Positions 1 through 9,821 of a stretch of DNA of 64,000 nucleotides are shown here, one piece after another. This stretch comes from Asticcacaulis excentricus CB 48. Its GTDB lineage: Bacteria; Pseudomonadota; Alphaproteobacteria; Caulobacterales; Caulobacteraceae. Positions within the stretch are counted from its first letter, which is position 1. Every line of letters starts with the position of its first letter. The DNA lies in contig NC_014816.1 of NCBI RefSeq assembly GCF_000175215.2, positions 989,001 to 1,053,000 of the forward strand, written 5' to 3'. The notes below the pieces were generated by a model that saw only the letters and a list, made by a program, of their open reading frames with translations, ran no database searches and was not told the DNA's origin. The position numbers and the translations under genes are program-made.

Positions 1-330
1 ACGCGCGAGGTGACCGGTCCTTATCTAGCAACGGCCCTGACTCGTCTCGACGGCCACCCCCTGGTCGGCGAAGCCCGTTCCATCGGGCTTTTGGGTGCGG
101 TGGAAATCGTCTCCGAAAAGGGGACCAACCTGCGCTTCAAGGGCGCCGAAGGCCATGCCGGACCGGTGGTGCGCGACATCTGTATTAAGAATGGCCTGAT
201 GGTGCGCGGCATCCGCGACACCATCGTCATGTGCCCGCCGCTGATCATCACCGAGGCCGAAATCGACCGCATTGTTGATATTCTGGAGGCTTCGCTGAAT
301 GAGGCTGAGCCGGTATTGCGCGCGCTCTGA
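1..330 (+). CDS. Class III PLP-dependent aminotransferase, C-terminal end (partial)
   Basis: The reading frame is open from the first base, so the gene begins before the window; a GTG at 10 is an internal codon. The 109 visible residues look like the small C-terminal domain of class III (omega-amino acid/putrescine type) aminotransferases. They contain a G-A-V-E-I strand, a stretch ending in N-G-L-M-V-R-G-I-R-D and the closing M-C-P-P-L-I-I-T-x-x-E-I-D segment typical of these enzymes. The PLP lysine lies outside the window, so the substrate cannot be judged. A strong terminator follows about 120 bases downstream, so this is the last gene of its transcript. Confidence 0.8.
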   Translation, partial: TREVTGPYLATALTRLDGHPLVGEARSIGLLGAVEIVSEKGTNLRFKGAEGHAGPVVRDICIKNGLMVRGIRDTIVMCPPLIITEAEIDRIVDILEASLNEAEPVLRAL

Positions 331-445
331 TCGCTTTCTTACGAAGCGATAACCGTTCGCCTCGCGCCTTTTAATGCCCGGGCACGTATGGTGCTTTGGC
401 ATGAGACGAGCAAACCTATCCTGCGACGCTAATCTGACAGCGCGC

Positions 446-503
446 ATAAAACAAGCGGCCCGATCTGAGTTTCCCCCCGGCTCAGAGCGGGCCGTTTTGT
501 TTA
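446..503 (+). terminator. Intrinsic terminator after the aminotransferase
   Basis: A long stem pairs CGGCCC plus CTGAG with CTCAG plus GGGCCG across a C-rich loop, and is followed by TTTTGTTT. An A-rich stretch before the stem pairs with the T tract, so it could act in both directions. Confidence 0.8.
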
Positions 504-545
504 TAGCGAAACGCCGGCTCAGGTGAGCCGCTGTTTCGCTATAAA
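500..545. repeat. 46-bp near-perfect palindrome
   Basis: The two arms TTTATAGCGAAAC and GTTTCGCTATAAA are exact inverted copies. Inside them GGCTCA and TGAGCC pair around a 2-base centre at 522/523; only two central pairs (513/532 and 514/531) mismatch. It sits directly after a terminator and about 85 bases before the next start codon. It lacks a clean one-sided U tract, so it resembles an operator, a REP-like element or a transcript-end stabiliser more than a simple terminator. Confidence 0.7.
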
Positions 546-630
546 TTTTCTAGCTTGTCGCGCAAACTTTCCGAAAAGTGGTGCCAACTTTATCGGATGG
601 CGCTTTCGGCTCGTATCCCAGGAGACACCT

Positions 631-882
631 ATGACTGCCCCGCATAAGAGCGACGATCCACAAAAGGCTGAAACCGCCGATGTCCGCGAGCATTTTTCGC
701 GCGACAAACCCGCAAACGGCGGCCCCGGCGAGTCCTATGGTGATGAAAAAGACAGCAAGGATGAGCGGTTGCAGCCCAAAACGCCGAACGGCAAGGGGCT
801 GGCCAACGAGCACTATGTCAAAAGTGATTCCGATCAGCCGCACGTCGCGGAGGAACCGGGCTCCTTAAGCGGTCGCAGCTAA
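631..882 (+). CDS. Small acidic, probably disordered protein
   Basis: This 83-residue protein starts at an ATG preceded by AGGAGA six bases upstream; a longer frame from 523 has no such site. It is rich in Asp, Glu, Lys, Gly and Pro and has no membrane segment, signal peptide or cysteine. Motifs such as G-x-G-L-A-N-E-H-Y are seen in small uncharacterised alphaproteobacterial proteins. I do not recognise a function. It is a single gene between the palindrome and the amylase gene. Low complexity but a good ribosome binding site make it likely to be a real, cytoplasmic protein. Confidence 0.6.
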   Translation: MTAPHKSDDPQKAETADVREHFSRDKPANGGPGESYGDEKDSKDERLQPKTPNGKGLANEHYVKSDSDQPHVAEEPGSLSGRS

Positions 883-966
883 CCCCGCATACGTATTCAT
901 CTGCCGTATGTCTGTTCGAAAATGAGCGCCTGTGTTTTCCTGCGTCAAAAGACAGGGAGACAAATC

Positions 967-2553
967 ATGGCTGTTAAACCGCTGGCGAGCGTAGCTTTGG
1001 CGTGCGCGCTGATGGCCACGGGCGCGCAGGCGCAAAACGCTAAAATCGACATATCGAAGGTCGCCGCGCAGCCGCGCGACAATGGCCTGCCCGCTCACTG
1101 GAATCGCAACGCCACATTTATGGAGATCTTCGTCCGCTCCTATCAGGACTCTGACGGCGATGGCATCGGCGATTTCAACGGCCTGACCTCGCGGCTCGAC
1201 TATCTACAAAGTCTTGGCGTGACCGGCATTTGGCTAATGCCCATTCACCCGTCTGCGGACAAGGACCACGGCTATGCCGTCAGCGACTATCGCGCCGTCA
1301 ATCCGGCCTTTGGGACCATGGCCGATTTCGAGCGCTTTGTGGCCGAGGCGCACAAGCGCGGTATCGGCGTCATTATCGACTATGTGATGAACCATTCGGC
1401 CAATGACAACCCGATCTTTCTCAGCGCCGCGAAGGGGAAAACCTCGCCCTATCGTGATTGGTACCTCTTCGCCGATAAGGACCCGAAGTGGGCGGGTTTT
1501 TCGTGGGGCCCGTGGCGGCAAAACAAAGCCGGCAGAGGCTATTTCTATGGTCTGTTCGATGATCAGATGCCGGACTTCAATCTTAAAAATCAGCGGGTGA
1601 TCGACTATCACGCCGATAATTTCCGCTTCTGGCTAAACAAGGGCGTAGACGGCTTCCGCATCGACGCCGTGACCATGTTGGTCGAAAACGGCCCCACCGC
1701 CTATATGGATCAACCGGAAAACATCGAAGTGCTGAAGCAGGTCAACGCGGTGGTGAAAGCCTATCCCAACCGCTATCTAATCTGCGAAGCCTCCGAACAG
1801 CCCGCCCTCTATGCCGGTGAGGCCTGCACCCACTCCTTTGCCTTCGGCACGCAAAAGGAAATCAAGTCCAGCGCTCGCGACGGCAAGCTGTCGGCAAAGC
1901 TGGCGACGCAACTGGCCTCGGATAAGCGGTCGCTAATGCCGCTGGTCCTGCAAAGCCACGATTCCTATGTTGGCGACCGTCTGATCAACGATCTCAACCC
2001 CGGCAGCTATCGCGTGGCGGCGGCCGTCTCGGTGCTGGCCTCAGACACGCCGTTCTCCTATTACGGCGAAGAGATCGGGCTCGCCAATAATGGCAAGTAT
2101 GACGATCCCGGCCTGCGCGCCCCGATGAGCTGGGACGGCTCGGCCGGGCACGGCTTTACCACGGCGGCCAAACCCTATCGCGCCTATGCCACGAATGCAC
2201 GCACTCATAATGTGAAGGCCCAAACCGGCGAAGGCGGGAGTCTGCTGGAGTATTACCGCGCCCTCTACTTGGCGCGGCAGACGCATCCGGTACTGGCCGA
2301 CGGGACGTTTACGCTTCTGTCAAAAGCCGGGGAGGAGACGCTTGTGTTCGCTCGTCAGAAAGACGGGCAAAACGCGCTCGTGTTCATCAACCTATCTAAT
2401 GCGCCTCAGACCTTTGAAACGAAGGGCGAGGGGGTGTGGGCTTCGGCCCTAGACCTCGGCGCGCCTGCGCAACTGACGGCGCGGGGCGGTCAGTTGCGTC
2501 TCATCCTGCCGCCCAAGGGCGTGGCGGCCTATGTGGCGCGAGGACAAGATTAA
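967..2553 (+). CDS. Secreted alpha-amylase family (GH13) glycoside hydrolase
   Basis: A 528-residue exported enzyme acting on alpha-1,4 or alpha-1,6 glucosidic bonds. The ATG at 967 follows AGGGAGA and opens a signal peptide ending in T-G-A-Q-A-Q; an upstream GTG-type extension from 922 would spoil it. The four GH13 regions are present in order: D-Y-V-M-N-H, G-F-R-I-D-A-V with the nucleophile Asp233, I-C-E-A with the acid/base Glu274, and S-H-D with Asp332. A C-terminal beta domain follows (about residues 440-528). The N-terminal sequence Y-Q-D-S-D-G-D-G-I-G-D-F-N-G-L resembles the oligo-1,6-glucosidase/trehalose synthase subgroup. It likely degrades maltodextrins in the periplasm; exact specificity is not readable. 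Confidence 0.9.
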   Translation: MAVKPLASVALACALMATGAQAQNAKIDISKVAAQPRDNGLPAHWNRNATFMEIFVRSYQDSDGDGIGDFNGLTSRLDYLQSLGVTGIWLMPIHPSADKDHGYAVSDYRAVNPAFGTMADFERFVAEAHKRGIGVIIDYVMNHSANDNPIFLSAAKGKTSPYRDWYLFADKDPKWAGFSWGPWRQNKAGRGYFYGLFDDQMPDFNLKNQRVIDYHADNFRFWLNKGVDGFRIDAVTMLVENGPTAYMDQPENIEVLKQVNAVVKAYPNRYLICEASEQPALYAGEACTHSFAFGTQKEIKSSARDGKLSAKLATQLASDKRSLMPLVLQSHDSYVGDRLINDLNPGSYRVAAAVSVLASDTPFSYYGEEIGLANNGKYDDPGLRAPMSWDGSAGHGFTTAAKPYRAYATNARTHNVKAQTGEGGSLLEYYRALYLARQTHPVLADGTFTLLSKAGEETLVFARQKDGQNALVFINLSNAPQTFETKGEGVWASALDLGAPAQLTARGGQLRLILPPKGVAAYVARGQD

Positions 2554-2584
2554 CTGGGCGGGCTGCGGTTGATTGTCCCAGTTA
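2551..2584 (+). terminator. Possible hairpin after the GH13 gene
   Basis: TAACTGGG (including the stop codon) pairs perfectly with CCCAGTTA over an 18-base loop. There is no clear U tract, so termination is uncertain. Confidence 0.3.
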
Positions 2585-2674
2585 TCACCCCTTGAGGTTT
2601 CATTAACCGCTTTGCGTGCACCTTATGGTAGCGGCCGCCGTGCATAATGCGAGTCGCGCGTAGGGAGTGGCGTC

Positions 2675-4036
2675 ATGACCGACCTTCAGGCTGAACTGCA
2701 TCAGCGTATTGAATTTGCCCAGATCACCCCGGCAGACCGCGCTGCCCTACGGACTTTGTGGCCGTCGATCGCGCCGCAACTGCCGGACATACTGAGCCGC
2801 TTCTACGCCCACCTGTTCCGCTATCCACACCTGAAGGCCATGGCCGGGGATCGTCAGGTGGCGCTGGAAGGTGCGCAGTTCCGCCACTGGGAACGCATCT
2901 TCTCCGGAGCTTTTGATGAAGACTACTTGCATGAAACGCAGAAGATCGGACGCGCCCATGAGCGCATCGGACTTGAGCCGCGCTGGTATATCGGGGCCTA
3001 TCGCTTCGTGCTCAACGAACTGACTGGAATCATTCTGGCGCGCAGTCGTTTTGCGCCGAAAAAGGCTCAGGCGCAGATCGAGGCGGTCAACAAGGCCATA
3101 TTGCTTGATCTCGACCTGGCCATCTCCACCTATCAGACAGTCTTGCTGGAGGAGCGTCGCCGTCAGGCCGAACAGACTGAAACCGCCATTGGCACTTTTC
3201 AATCAGCGGCCTTCGGTATTCTCGACAAGTTGCACCAATCCGGTACCGGTCTTAGTGATGCTGCTGAAGACATGGCGTCAGTCGTCTCTGGCGCCTCGGA
3301 TGACGCCAAAGGCATTGCCAACGCCTCGCGCGACACTGCTGACAGCGTGTCCTCGGTGGCCGCGGCGACCGAAGAACTGTCGAAATCCATCAACGAAGTC
3401 TCCTCGCAGATCGCCAGTGCGGCCGGGTCCATTTCGGATACGGTCCGCCTGATGGATGCCTCACGCACGGACATCAACAATCTTCTCGAGTCGGCGCGGC
3501 AGGTCGGTGAGGTGGTCAATCTGATCCAGAATATCGCCTCGCAGACCAACCTGCTGGCCCTCAATGCCACGATTGAGGCGGCGCGGGCAGGGGAGGCGGG
3601 ACGCGGCTTCGCCGTTGTCGCCACCGAGGTCAAGCAACTGGCCACCCAGACCTCGCGCGCCACCGATGACATCACACGTCAGATTAATGAGATACAGAAC
3701 GCGACGCGCAACGCCGTGTCTGCCATTGAACGCATCTCCAGCTCGATGAGCGAGGTGGAGCAGATCGCCACCGCCATTGCCGCGACGGCCGAAGAGCAGG
3801 GGGCCGCGACGCAGGAAATCGCCCGCAGCGTCATGCGGACCTCCAGCGGGGCGCAGGCCCTGTCGGAAAACATAGCGCGCGTCACCGAAGCCATCGACCA
3901 TACGGCGGGTACGTCTAGCGTGGTCGGAGGGGCCGCAGCCTCGCTCAACAGCGACGCAGCGCAACTCAGCCAGCAGGTGCAGACCTTCTTTGACACCTTG
4001 CGTCAGCACGCGGTGGTCACGCGAAAGAGCGCCTGA
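2675..4036 (+). CDS. Globin-coupled methyl-accepting chemotaxis protein (HemAT-like)
   Basis: A 453-residue soluble chemoreceptor. Residues about 1-165 form a protoglobin/sensor globin domain, with the probable proximal heme ligand His95 in the motif K-I-G-R-A-H-E-R-I-G-L-x-P-x-W-Y. The rest is a coiled-coil signalling domain whose hairpin tip carries the MCP hallmark I-A-x-Q-T-N-L-L-A-L-N-A-x-I-E-A-A-R-A-G around residues 286-306. There is no transmembrane segment, so it should sense oxygen (or another heme ligand) in the cytoplasm and signal to CheA/CheW. The ATG follows TAGGGAGTGG. It ends with its own terminator; no che genes are next to it. Confidence 0.9.
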   Translation: MTDLQAELHQRIEFAQITPADRAALRTLWPSIAPQLPDILSRFYAHLFRYPHLKAMAGDRQVALEGAQFRHWERIFSGAFDEDYLHETQKIGRAHERIGLEPRWYIGAYRFVLNELTGIILARSRFAPKKAQAQIEAVNKAILLDLDLAISTYQTVLLEERRRQAEQTETAIGTFQSAAFGILDKLHQSGTGLSDAAEDMASVVSGASDDAKGIANASRDTADSVSSVAAATEELSKSINEVSSQIASAAGSISDTVRLMDASRTDINNLLESARQVGEVVNLIQNIASQTNLLALNATIEAARAGEAGRGFAVVATEVKQLATQTSRATDDITRQINEIQNATRNAVSAIERISSSMSEVEQIATAIAATAEEQGAATQEIARSVMRTSSGAQALSENIARVTEAIDHTAGTSSVVGGAAASLNSDAAQLSQQVQTFFDTLRQHAVVTRKSA

Positions 4037-4058
4037 GCGAATCCCGCTTGACCCGTCA

Positions 4059-4091
4059 GGGGGGCTCCTGTATAGCCCCCCAATCTTTTTT
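4059..4091 (+). terminator. Intrinsic terminator after the globin chemoreceptor
   Basis: A GGGGGGCT/AGCCCCCC stem with a short loop is followed by AATCTTTTTT. It isolates the chemoreceptor gene from the ribosomal cluster. The 185 bases between it and rpsL probably hold the str promoter and leader, but I could not pick a convincing -35/-10 pair. Confidence 0.85.
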
Positions 4092-4276
4092 GAGGCGGGA
4101 CCTGCAAAGGTCCGTTTTCAGAGCGATTGAGACAAGGGCCTGCGTGCCCGCCGTAACCCCCAAAGCGCGGGTTGCGGCTTTTGTGTTTGTCGTTTCCGAT
4201 GCTTCTGAAGGCTACATCCCAACCGAGGTCGCCCGGCCAAACGGCACAGGCCTCCCCATCTAAGGCAAGAGATTAA

Positions 4277-4648
4277 ATGCCCACGATTAACCAGCTTATC
4301 CGCAAGCCGCGCAAGCCGAACCCAAAGCGCAACAAGGTGCCGGCCCTGAAGGGCTCGCCCCAGCGTCGCGGCGTGTGTACGCGCGTTTACACCACGACCC
4401 CGAAGAAGCCGAACTCGGCTCTGCGTAAGGTCGCCAAGGTCCGTCTGACCTCCGGCATCGAATCGGTGTGCTACATCCCCGGCGTCGGCCACAACCTTCA
4501 GGAACACTCCGTGGTTCTGATCCGCGGCGGCCGCGTGAAGGACCTTCCGGGTGTCCGTTACCACATTCTGCGCGGCGTGCTCGACACGCAAGGCGTCAAG
4601 AACCGTAAGCAGCGCCGTTCGCACTACGGTGCGAAGCGTCCGAAGTAA
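4277..4648 (+). CDS. rpsL: 30S ribosomal protein S12
   Basis: A 123-residue protein, the usual length for S12. It forms part of the decoding centre and monitors codon-anticodon pairing. The conserved T-x-x-K-K-P-N-S-A loop and the G-G-R-V-K-D-L-P-G-V-R-Y loop are intact, with lysines at the positions where streptomycin resistance mutations occur, so the sequence looks wild type. It starts at an ATG preceded by AAGAGAT and opens the str operon; rpsG follows after 12 bases. Confidence 0.98.
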   Translation: MPTINQLIRKPRKPNPKRNKVPALKGSPQRRGVCTRVYTTTPKKPNSALRKVAKVRLTSGIESVCYIPGVGHNLQEHSVVLIRGGRVKDLPGVRYHILRGVLDTQGVKNRKQRRSHYGAKRPK

Positions 4649-4660
4649 GGATAGAGACCT

Positions 4661-5134
4661 ATGTCACGTCGTCACCGCGCAGAGAAGCGTGAAGTTCTGC
4701 CCGATCCCAAGTTCGGGGATCTGGTTGTCACCAAGTTCATGAACTACGTCATGTACGAAGGTAAGAAGGCCGTCGCCGAAAACATCGTTTACGGCGCTTT
4801 CGATATCCTCGAAGCCAAGAAGAAGGACGCGACTGCGGTTGAGACCTTCCATGCGGCTCTCGACAACGTCGCCCCGTCGATCGAAGTGCGTTCGCGCCGC
4901 GTCGGCGGTGCCACCTATCAGGTGCCCGTCGAAGTCCGTCCGGACCGTCGCCGCGCTCTCGCCATCCGCTGGCTGGTCAACGCTGCGCGCAAGCGTGGTG
5001 AAAACACCATGACCGAAAAGCTGGCCGGTGAGCTGCTTGACGCCTCCAACAACCGGGGCACCGCAGTCAAGAAGCGCGAAGACACGCACAAGATGGCCGA
5101 AGCCAACCGCGCGTTCGCGCACTACCGCTGGTAA
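4661..5134 (+). CDS. rpsG: 30S ribosomal protein S7
   Basis: A 157-residue primary assembly protein that nucleates the 30S head and contacts E-site tRNA. The N-terminal M-S-R-R-H-R-A-E-K-R-E and the segment G-G-A-T-Y-Q-V-P-V-E-V-R-P are diagnostic. It follows rpsL by 12 bases in the str operon. In enterobacteria S7 is the autoregulator of this operon; whether that holds here is not visible. Confidence 0.98.
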   Translation: MSRRHRAEKREVLPDPKFGDLVVTKFMNYVMYEGKKAVAENIVYGAFDILEAKKKDATAVETFHAALDNVAPSIEVRSRRVGGATYQVPVEVRPDRRRALAIRWLVNAARKRGENTMTEKLAGELLDASNNRGTAVKKREDTHKMAEANRAFAHYRW

Positions 5135-5274
5135 TTCCTTGCGGGACAGGGCTGTCACGGTCCTGTCAAAAAAGGTCTATAAGGCGCGGGCGACTTTGTT
5201 CATTAAGTCTCCCGCGCTTACGCATAGTGCCTACACACTTTTTTTGAATCCCCTTTTTGTCTGAGGCCCGTACA

Positions 5275-7353
<2,079 letters not shown>

Positions 7354-7362
7354 AAACCATTT

Positions 7363-7391
7363 GGCCCGTAGCAAAGACTATGCTACGGGCC
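7363..7391 (+). promoter_or_regulatory. Hairpin between fusA and tuf
   Basis: GGCCCGTAGCA pairs exactly with TGCTACGGGCC around a 7-base loop, ten bases after the fusA stop. The following bases are CTTCCCC rather than a U run, so it may be a weak terminator or a processing/stability element that lowers or separates tuf transcription. Confidence 0.5.
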
Positions 7392-7410
7392 TTCCCCACT
7401 GCGCCCCGAA

Positions 7411-7446
7411 CCGGAAATCCGCAAGGATGACGACACGGATTTCCGG
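7411..7446 (+). promoter_or_regulatory. Second hairpin in the tuf leader
   Basis: CCGGAAATCCG pairs exactly with CGGATTTCCGG across a 14-base loop. It lies midway between fusA and tuf with no U tract after it, pointing to an RNA leader element rather than a terminator. Confidence 0.5.
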
Positions 7447-7488
7447 GGCGGAGTGCTCCCAAGTTTCCAACCCCTAACCGAGTGAAGG

Positions 7489-7504
7489 CCCGCATATTTG
7501 CGGG
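7489..7504 (+). promoter_or_regulatory. Hairpin covering the tuf ribosome binding site
   Basis: CCCGCA pairs with TGCGGG around a 4-base loop. The second arm contains most of the GGGG that serves as Shine-Dalgarno sequence seven bases before the tuf ATG at 7513. The fold would hide the ribosome binding site. Confidence 0.4.
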
Positions 7505-7512
7505 GATTTGAA

Positions 7513-8703
7513 ATGGCCAAGGAAAAATTTAACCGCACGAAGCCGCACTGCAACATCGGCACCATTGGTCACGTTGACCACGGCAAGACCACCCTGACCG
7601 CCGCGATCACGATGACGCTGGCTAAGTCGGGCGGCGCTACCGCCAAGAAGTACGAAGACATCGACGCCGCTCCGGAAGAAAAGGCCCGCGGCATCACGAT
7701 CAACACGGCCCACGTTGAGTATGAGACGGAAAACCGTCACTACGCTCACGTTGACTGCCCTGGTCACGCCGACTACGTGAAGAACATGATCACCGGTGCC
7801 GCTCAGATGGACGGCGCTATCCTGGTTGTGTCGGCCGCTGACGGCCCGATGCCGCAAACCCGTGAACACATCCTGCTCGCCCGTCAGGTTGGCGTGCCGG
7901 CTCTGGTCGTGTTCATGAACAAGGTTGACCTGGTTGACGACGAAGAGCTGCTTGAGCTCGTCGAAATGGAAGTTCGTGAACTTCTGTCGTCCTATCAGTT
8001 CCCCGGCGACGATATCCCCATCACCAAGGGTTCGGCCAAGGCCGCGACCGATGGCGTGAACCCGGAAATCGGCGAAACCCAGATCCTCGCTCTGATGAAG
8101 ACCGTGGACGAGTACATTCCGCAGCCGGCCCGCCCGGTTGACCAGCCCTTCCTGATGCCGGTCGAAGACGTGTTCTCGATCTCTGGCCGTGGTACGGTTG
8201 TGACCGGCCGCGTCGAGCGCGGTATCGTGAAGGTCGGTGAAGAAGTCGAAATCGTCGGCATCCGTCCGGTTCAGAAGACGACCTGCACGGGCGTCGAAAT
8301 GTTCCGCAAGCTGCTCGATCAGGGTGAAGCCGGTGACAACGTCGGCGTTCTGCTGCGCGGCACGAAGCGTGAAGACGTTGAGCGTGGTCAAGTTCTCTGC
8401 AAGCCGGGCTCGATCACGCCGCACACCAAGTTCGTTGCCGAAGCCTACATCCTGACGAAGGAAGAAGGCGGCCGTCACACGCCGTTCTTCACCAACTATC
8501 GTCCGCAGTTCTACTTCCGCACGACCGACGTGACCGGCATCGTGACGCTGAAGGAAGGCGTTGAGATGATCATGCCGGGCGACAATGCCGAGCTGAACGT
8601 CGAACTGATCACCCCGATCGCCATGGAAGAGAAGCTCCGCTTCGCTATCCGTGAAGGTGGCCGCACCGTCGGCGCCGGCGTTGTGGCGAAGATCCTTGCT
8701 TAA
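7513..8703 (+). CDS. tuf: Elongation factor Tu
   Basis: A 396-residue GTPase that delivers aminoacyl-tRNA to the ribosome. G1 G-H-V-D-H-G-K-T-T, switch I with R-G-I-T-I, switch II D-C-P-G-H-A-D-Y and N-K-V-D are intact, followed by both beta-barrel domains. The ATG at 7513 gives the standard N-terminus M-A-K-E-K-F. It closes the str block. Many alphaproteobacteria carry a second copy elsewhere, which this window cannot show. Confidence 0.98.
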   Translation: MAKEKFNRTKPHCNIGTIGHVDHGKTTLTAAITMTLAKSGGATAKKYEDIDAAPEEKARGITINTAHVEYETENRHYAHVDCPGHADYVKNMITGAAQMDGAILVVSAADGPMPQTREHILLARQVGVPALVVFMNKVDLVDDEELLELVEMEVRELLSSYQFPGDDIPITKGSAKAATDGVNPEIGETQILALMKTVDEYIPQPARPVDQPFLMPVEDVFSISGRGTVVTGRVERGIVKVGEEVEIVGIRPVQKTTCTGVEMFRKLLDQGEAGDNVGVLLRGTKREDVERGQVLCKPGSITPHTKFVAEAYILTKEEGGRHTPFFTNYRPQFYFRTTDVTGIVTLKEGVEMIMPGDNAELNVELITPIAMEEKLRFAIREGGRTVGAGVVAKILA

Positions 8704-8758
8704 TTGCAAAGGTCTCGGACCCTGTTCTTGAACGAGCAGGCCACACCGATCAGACTAC

Positions 8759-8791
8759 AGAAACCCCTTGAGGCAACTCAGGGGGTTTTTC
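8759..8791 (+). terminator. Intrinsic terminator after tuf
   Basis: AAACCCCTTGAG pairs with CTCAGGGGGTTT over a GCAA tetraloop and runs into TTTTT. It ends the str operon, so the following genes and the S10 operon need their own promoters. Confidence 0.9.
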
Positions 8792-8888
8792 TATGTGTCG
8801 CGGCAAGCGGCCATCTTCGCAAGATCGGGAACGACGCCCGACGCAGAGCGTGGCACAGTAGGGCCTCATCCTTTCAAGGGAACCTGCC

Positions 8889-9764
8889 ATGACCGATCAA
8901 TCTCGGATGCCCCCCTCTCTGGATTATGTCGCCCGCATCGAACGGGTGCTAAAGCACCTCGAAGCCACTGACCTAACCGAGGCCCCGGACCTCGATAAAA
9001 TGGCCGGTATTGCGGCCCTGTCGCCCTTTCATTTTCACCGCGTCTACCGACTCATGACGGGTGAGACGCCGGCAGAAACAATCCGGCGTATCCGGCTGGC
9101 GCGGGCGGTTCCGGCGCTCAAGCAGTCCGTCGAACTCGCTACAGAAGCGTCAGGCTACGCCACCTCACAAGCCTTTGCCCGTGCGCTGAAAGCCGAAACG
9201 GGTCACACCGCCAGCGAGATACGCCGCTCCGTCCCCCTGCGCGAGAGCCTGGAACATCGGCTGCGGCACCCGGCGACTGCCGAAACGCCCCTTGGTATTG
9301 AGATTGTTGCGGCCGACCCCCTGACGCTCACCGCTCTGCGCAACACCGGGGCCTATCCGGAACTGAACGCCGTCTATCAGCGTTTGTTCGATCTAGTGTT
9401 CTCGCAATTGTCTATGGAACACCTTGCCGGCCTTTACGGCTATCAGCACGATGACCCGCGGCACACGGCCCCCGAAGCGTGTCGCGCCGAAGTCGCCGTC
9501 GATGTCGGGGGCAAGGCAGAACTGACTGAAGACCTTTATCACATCGTCGTGCCCAGTGGCCTCTATGCCCGTCTGCGTCACCTGGGCGATTATGATGCGA
9601 TCCAGCCGGCGATGGATACGCTCTACCTCGCCGTTATAGATGCCGGTTACGCACTTGCCGATCAGCCGTTGCACCTGCATTTCCTCGATGACCCGGAAGA
9701 GGTCGCGACGGCGGATTTACGCTGCGATCTGTTCCTGCCACTCTCTATTAACCCTTTGGCTTAG
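8889..9764 (+). CDS. AraC-family regulator with GyrI-like effector domain
   Basis: A 291-residue protein. Residues about 15-115 carry the two helix-turn-helix units of AraC regulators (F-H-F-H-R-V-Y-R-L-M-T-G-E-T-P and a second helix pair ending A-L-K-A-E-T-G). From about 130 to the end is a GyrI/SOUL-like effector-binding fold (Rob/BmrR type) that usually binds hydrophobic or drug-like ligands. It lies between tuf and rpsJ, after the tuf terminator, with CAAGGGA upstream of its ATG. It is not a ribosomal gene and may control its neighbour or distant targets; the ligand is unknown. Confidence 0.85.
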   Translation: MTDQSRMPPSLDYVARIERVLKHLEATDLTEAPDLDKMAGIAALSPFHFHRVYRLMTGETPAETIRRIRLARAVPALKQSVELATEASGYATSQAFARALKAETGHTASEIRRSVPLRESLEHRLRHPATAETPLGIEIVAADPLTLTALRNTGAYPELNAVYQRLFDLVFSQLSMEHLAGLYGYQHDDPRHTAPEACRAEVAVDVGGKAELTEDLYHIVVPSGLYARLRHLGDYDAIQPAMDTLYLAVIDAGYALADQPLHLHFLDDPEEVATADLRCDLFLPLSINPLA

Positions 9765-9821
9765 GCCAATTTCAACCTTATAACTGTACACCCGGTTGTA
9801 TGCACGCAACTGGGGAGCCGT

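Noticed and set aside
4048..4263. A 71-codon frame before rpsL
   Set aside because: It begins inside a terminator and covers the str leader; composition is not protein-like.
7474..8709. A 411-codon frame antisense to tuf, and similar long frames antisense to fusA
   Set aside because: High-GC codon bias opens long antisense frames; they have no ribosome binding site or recognisable domain, and the sense genes are certain.
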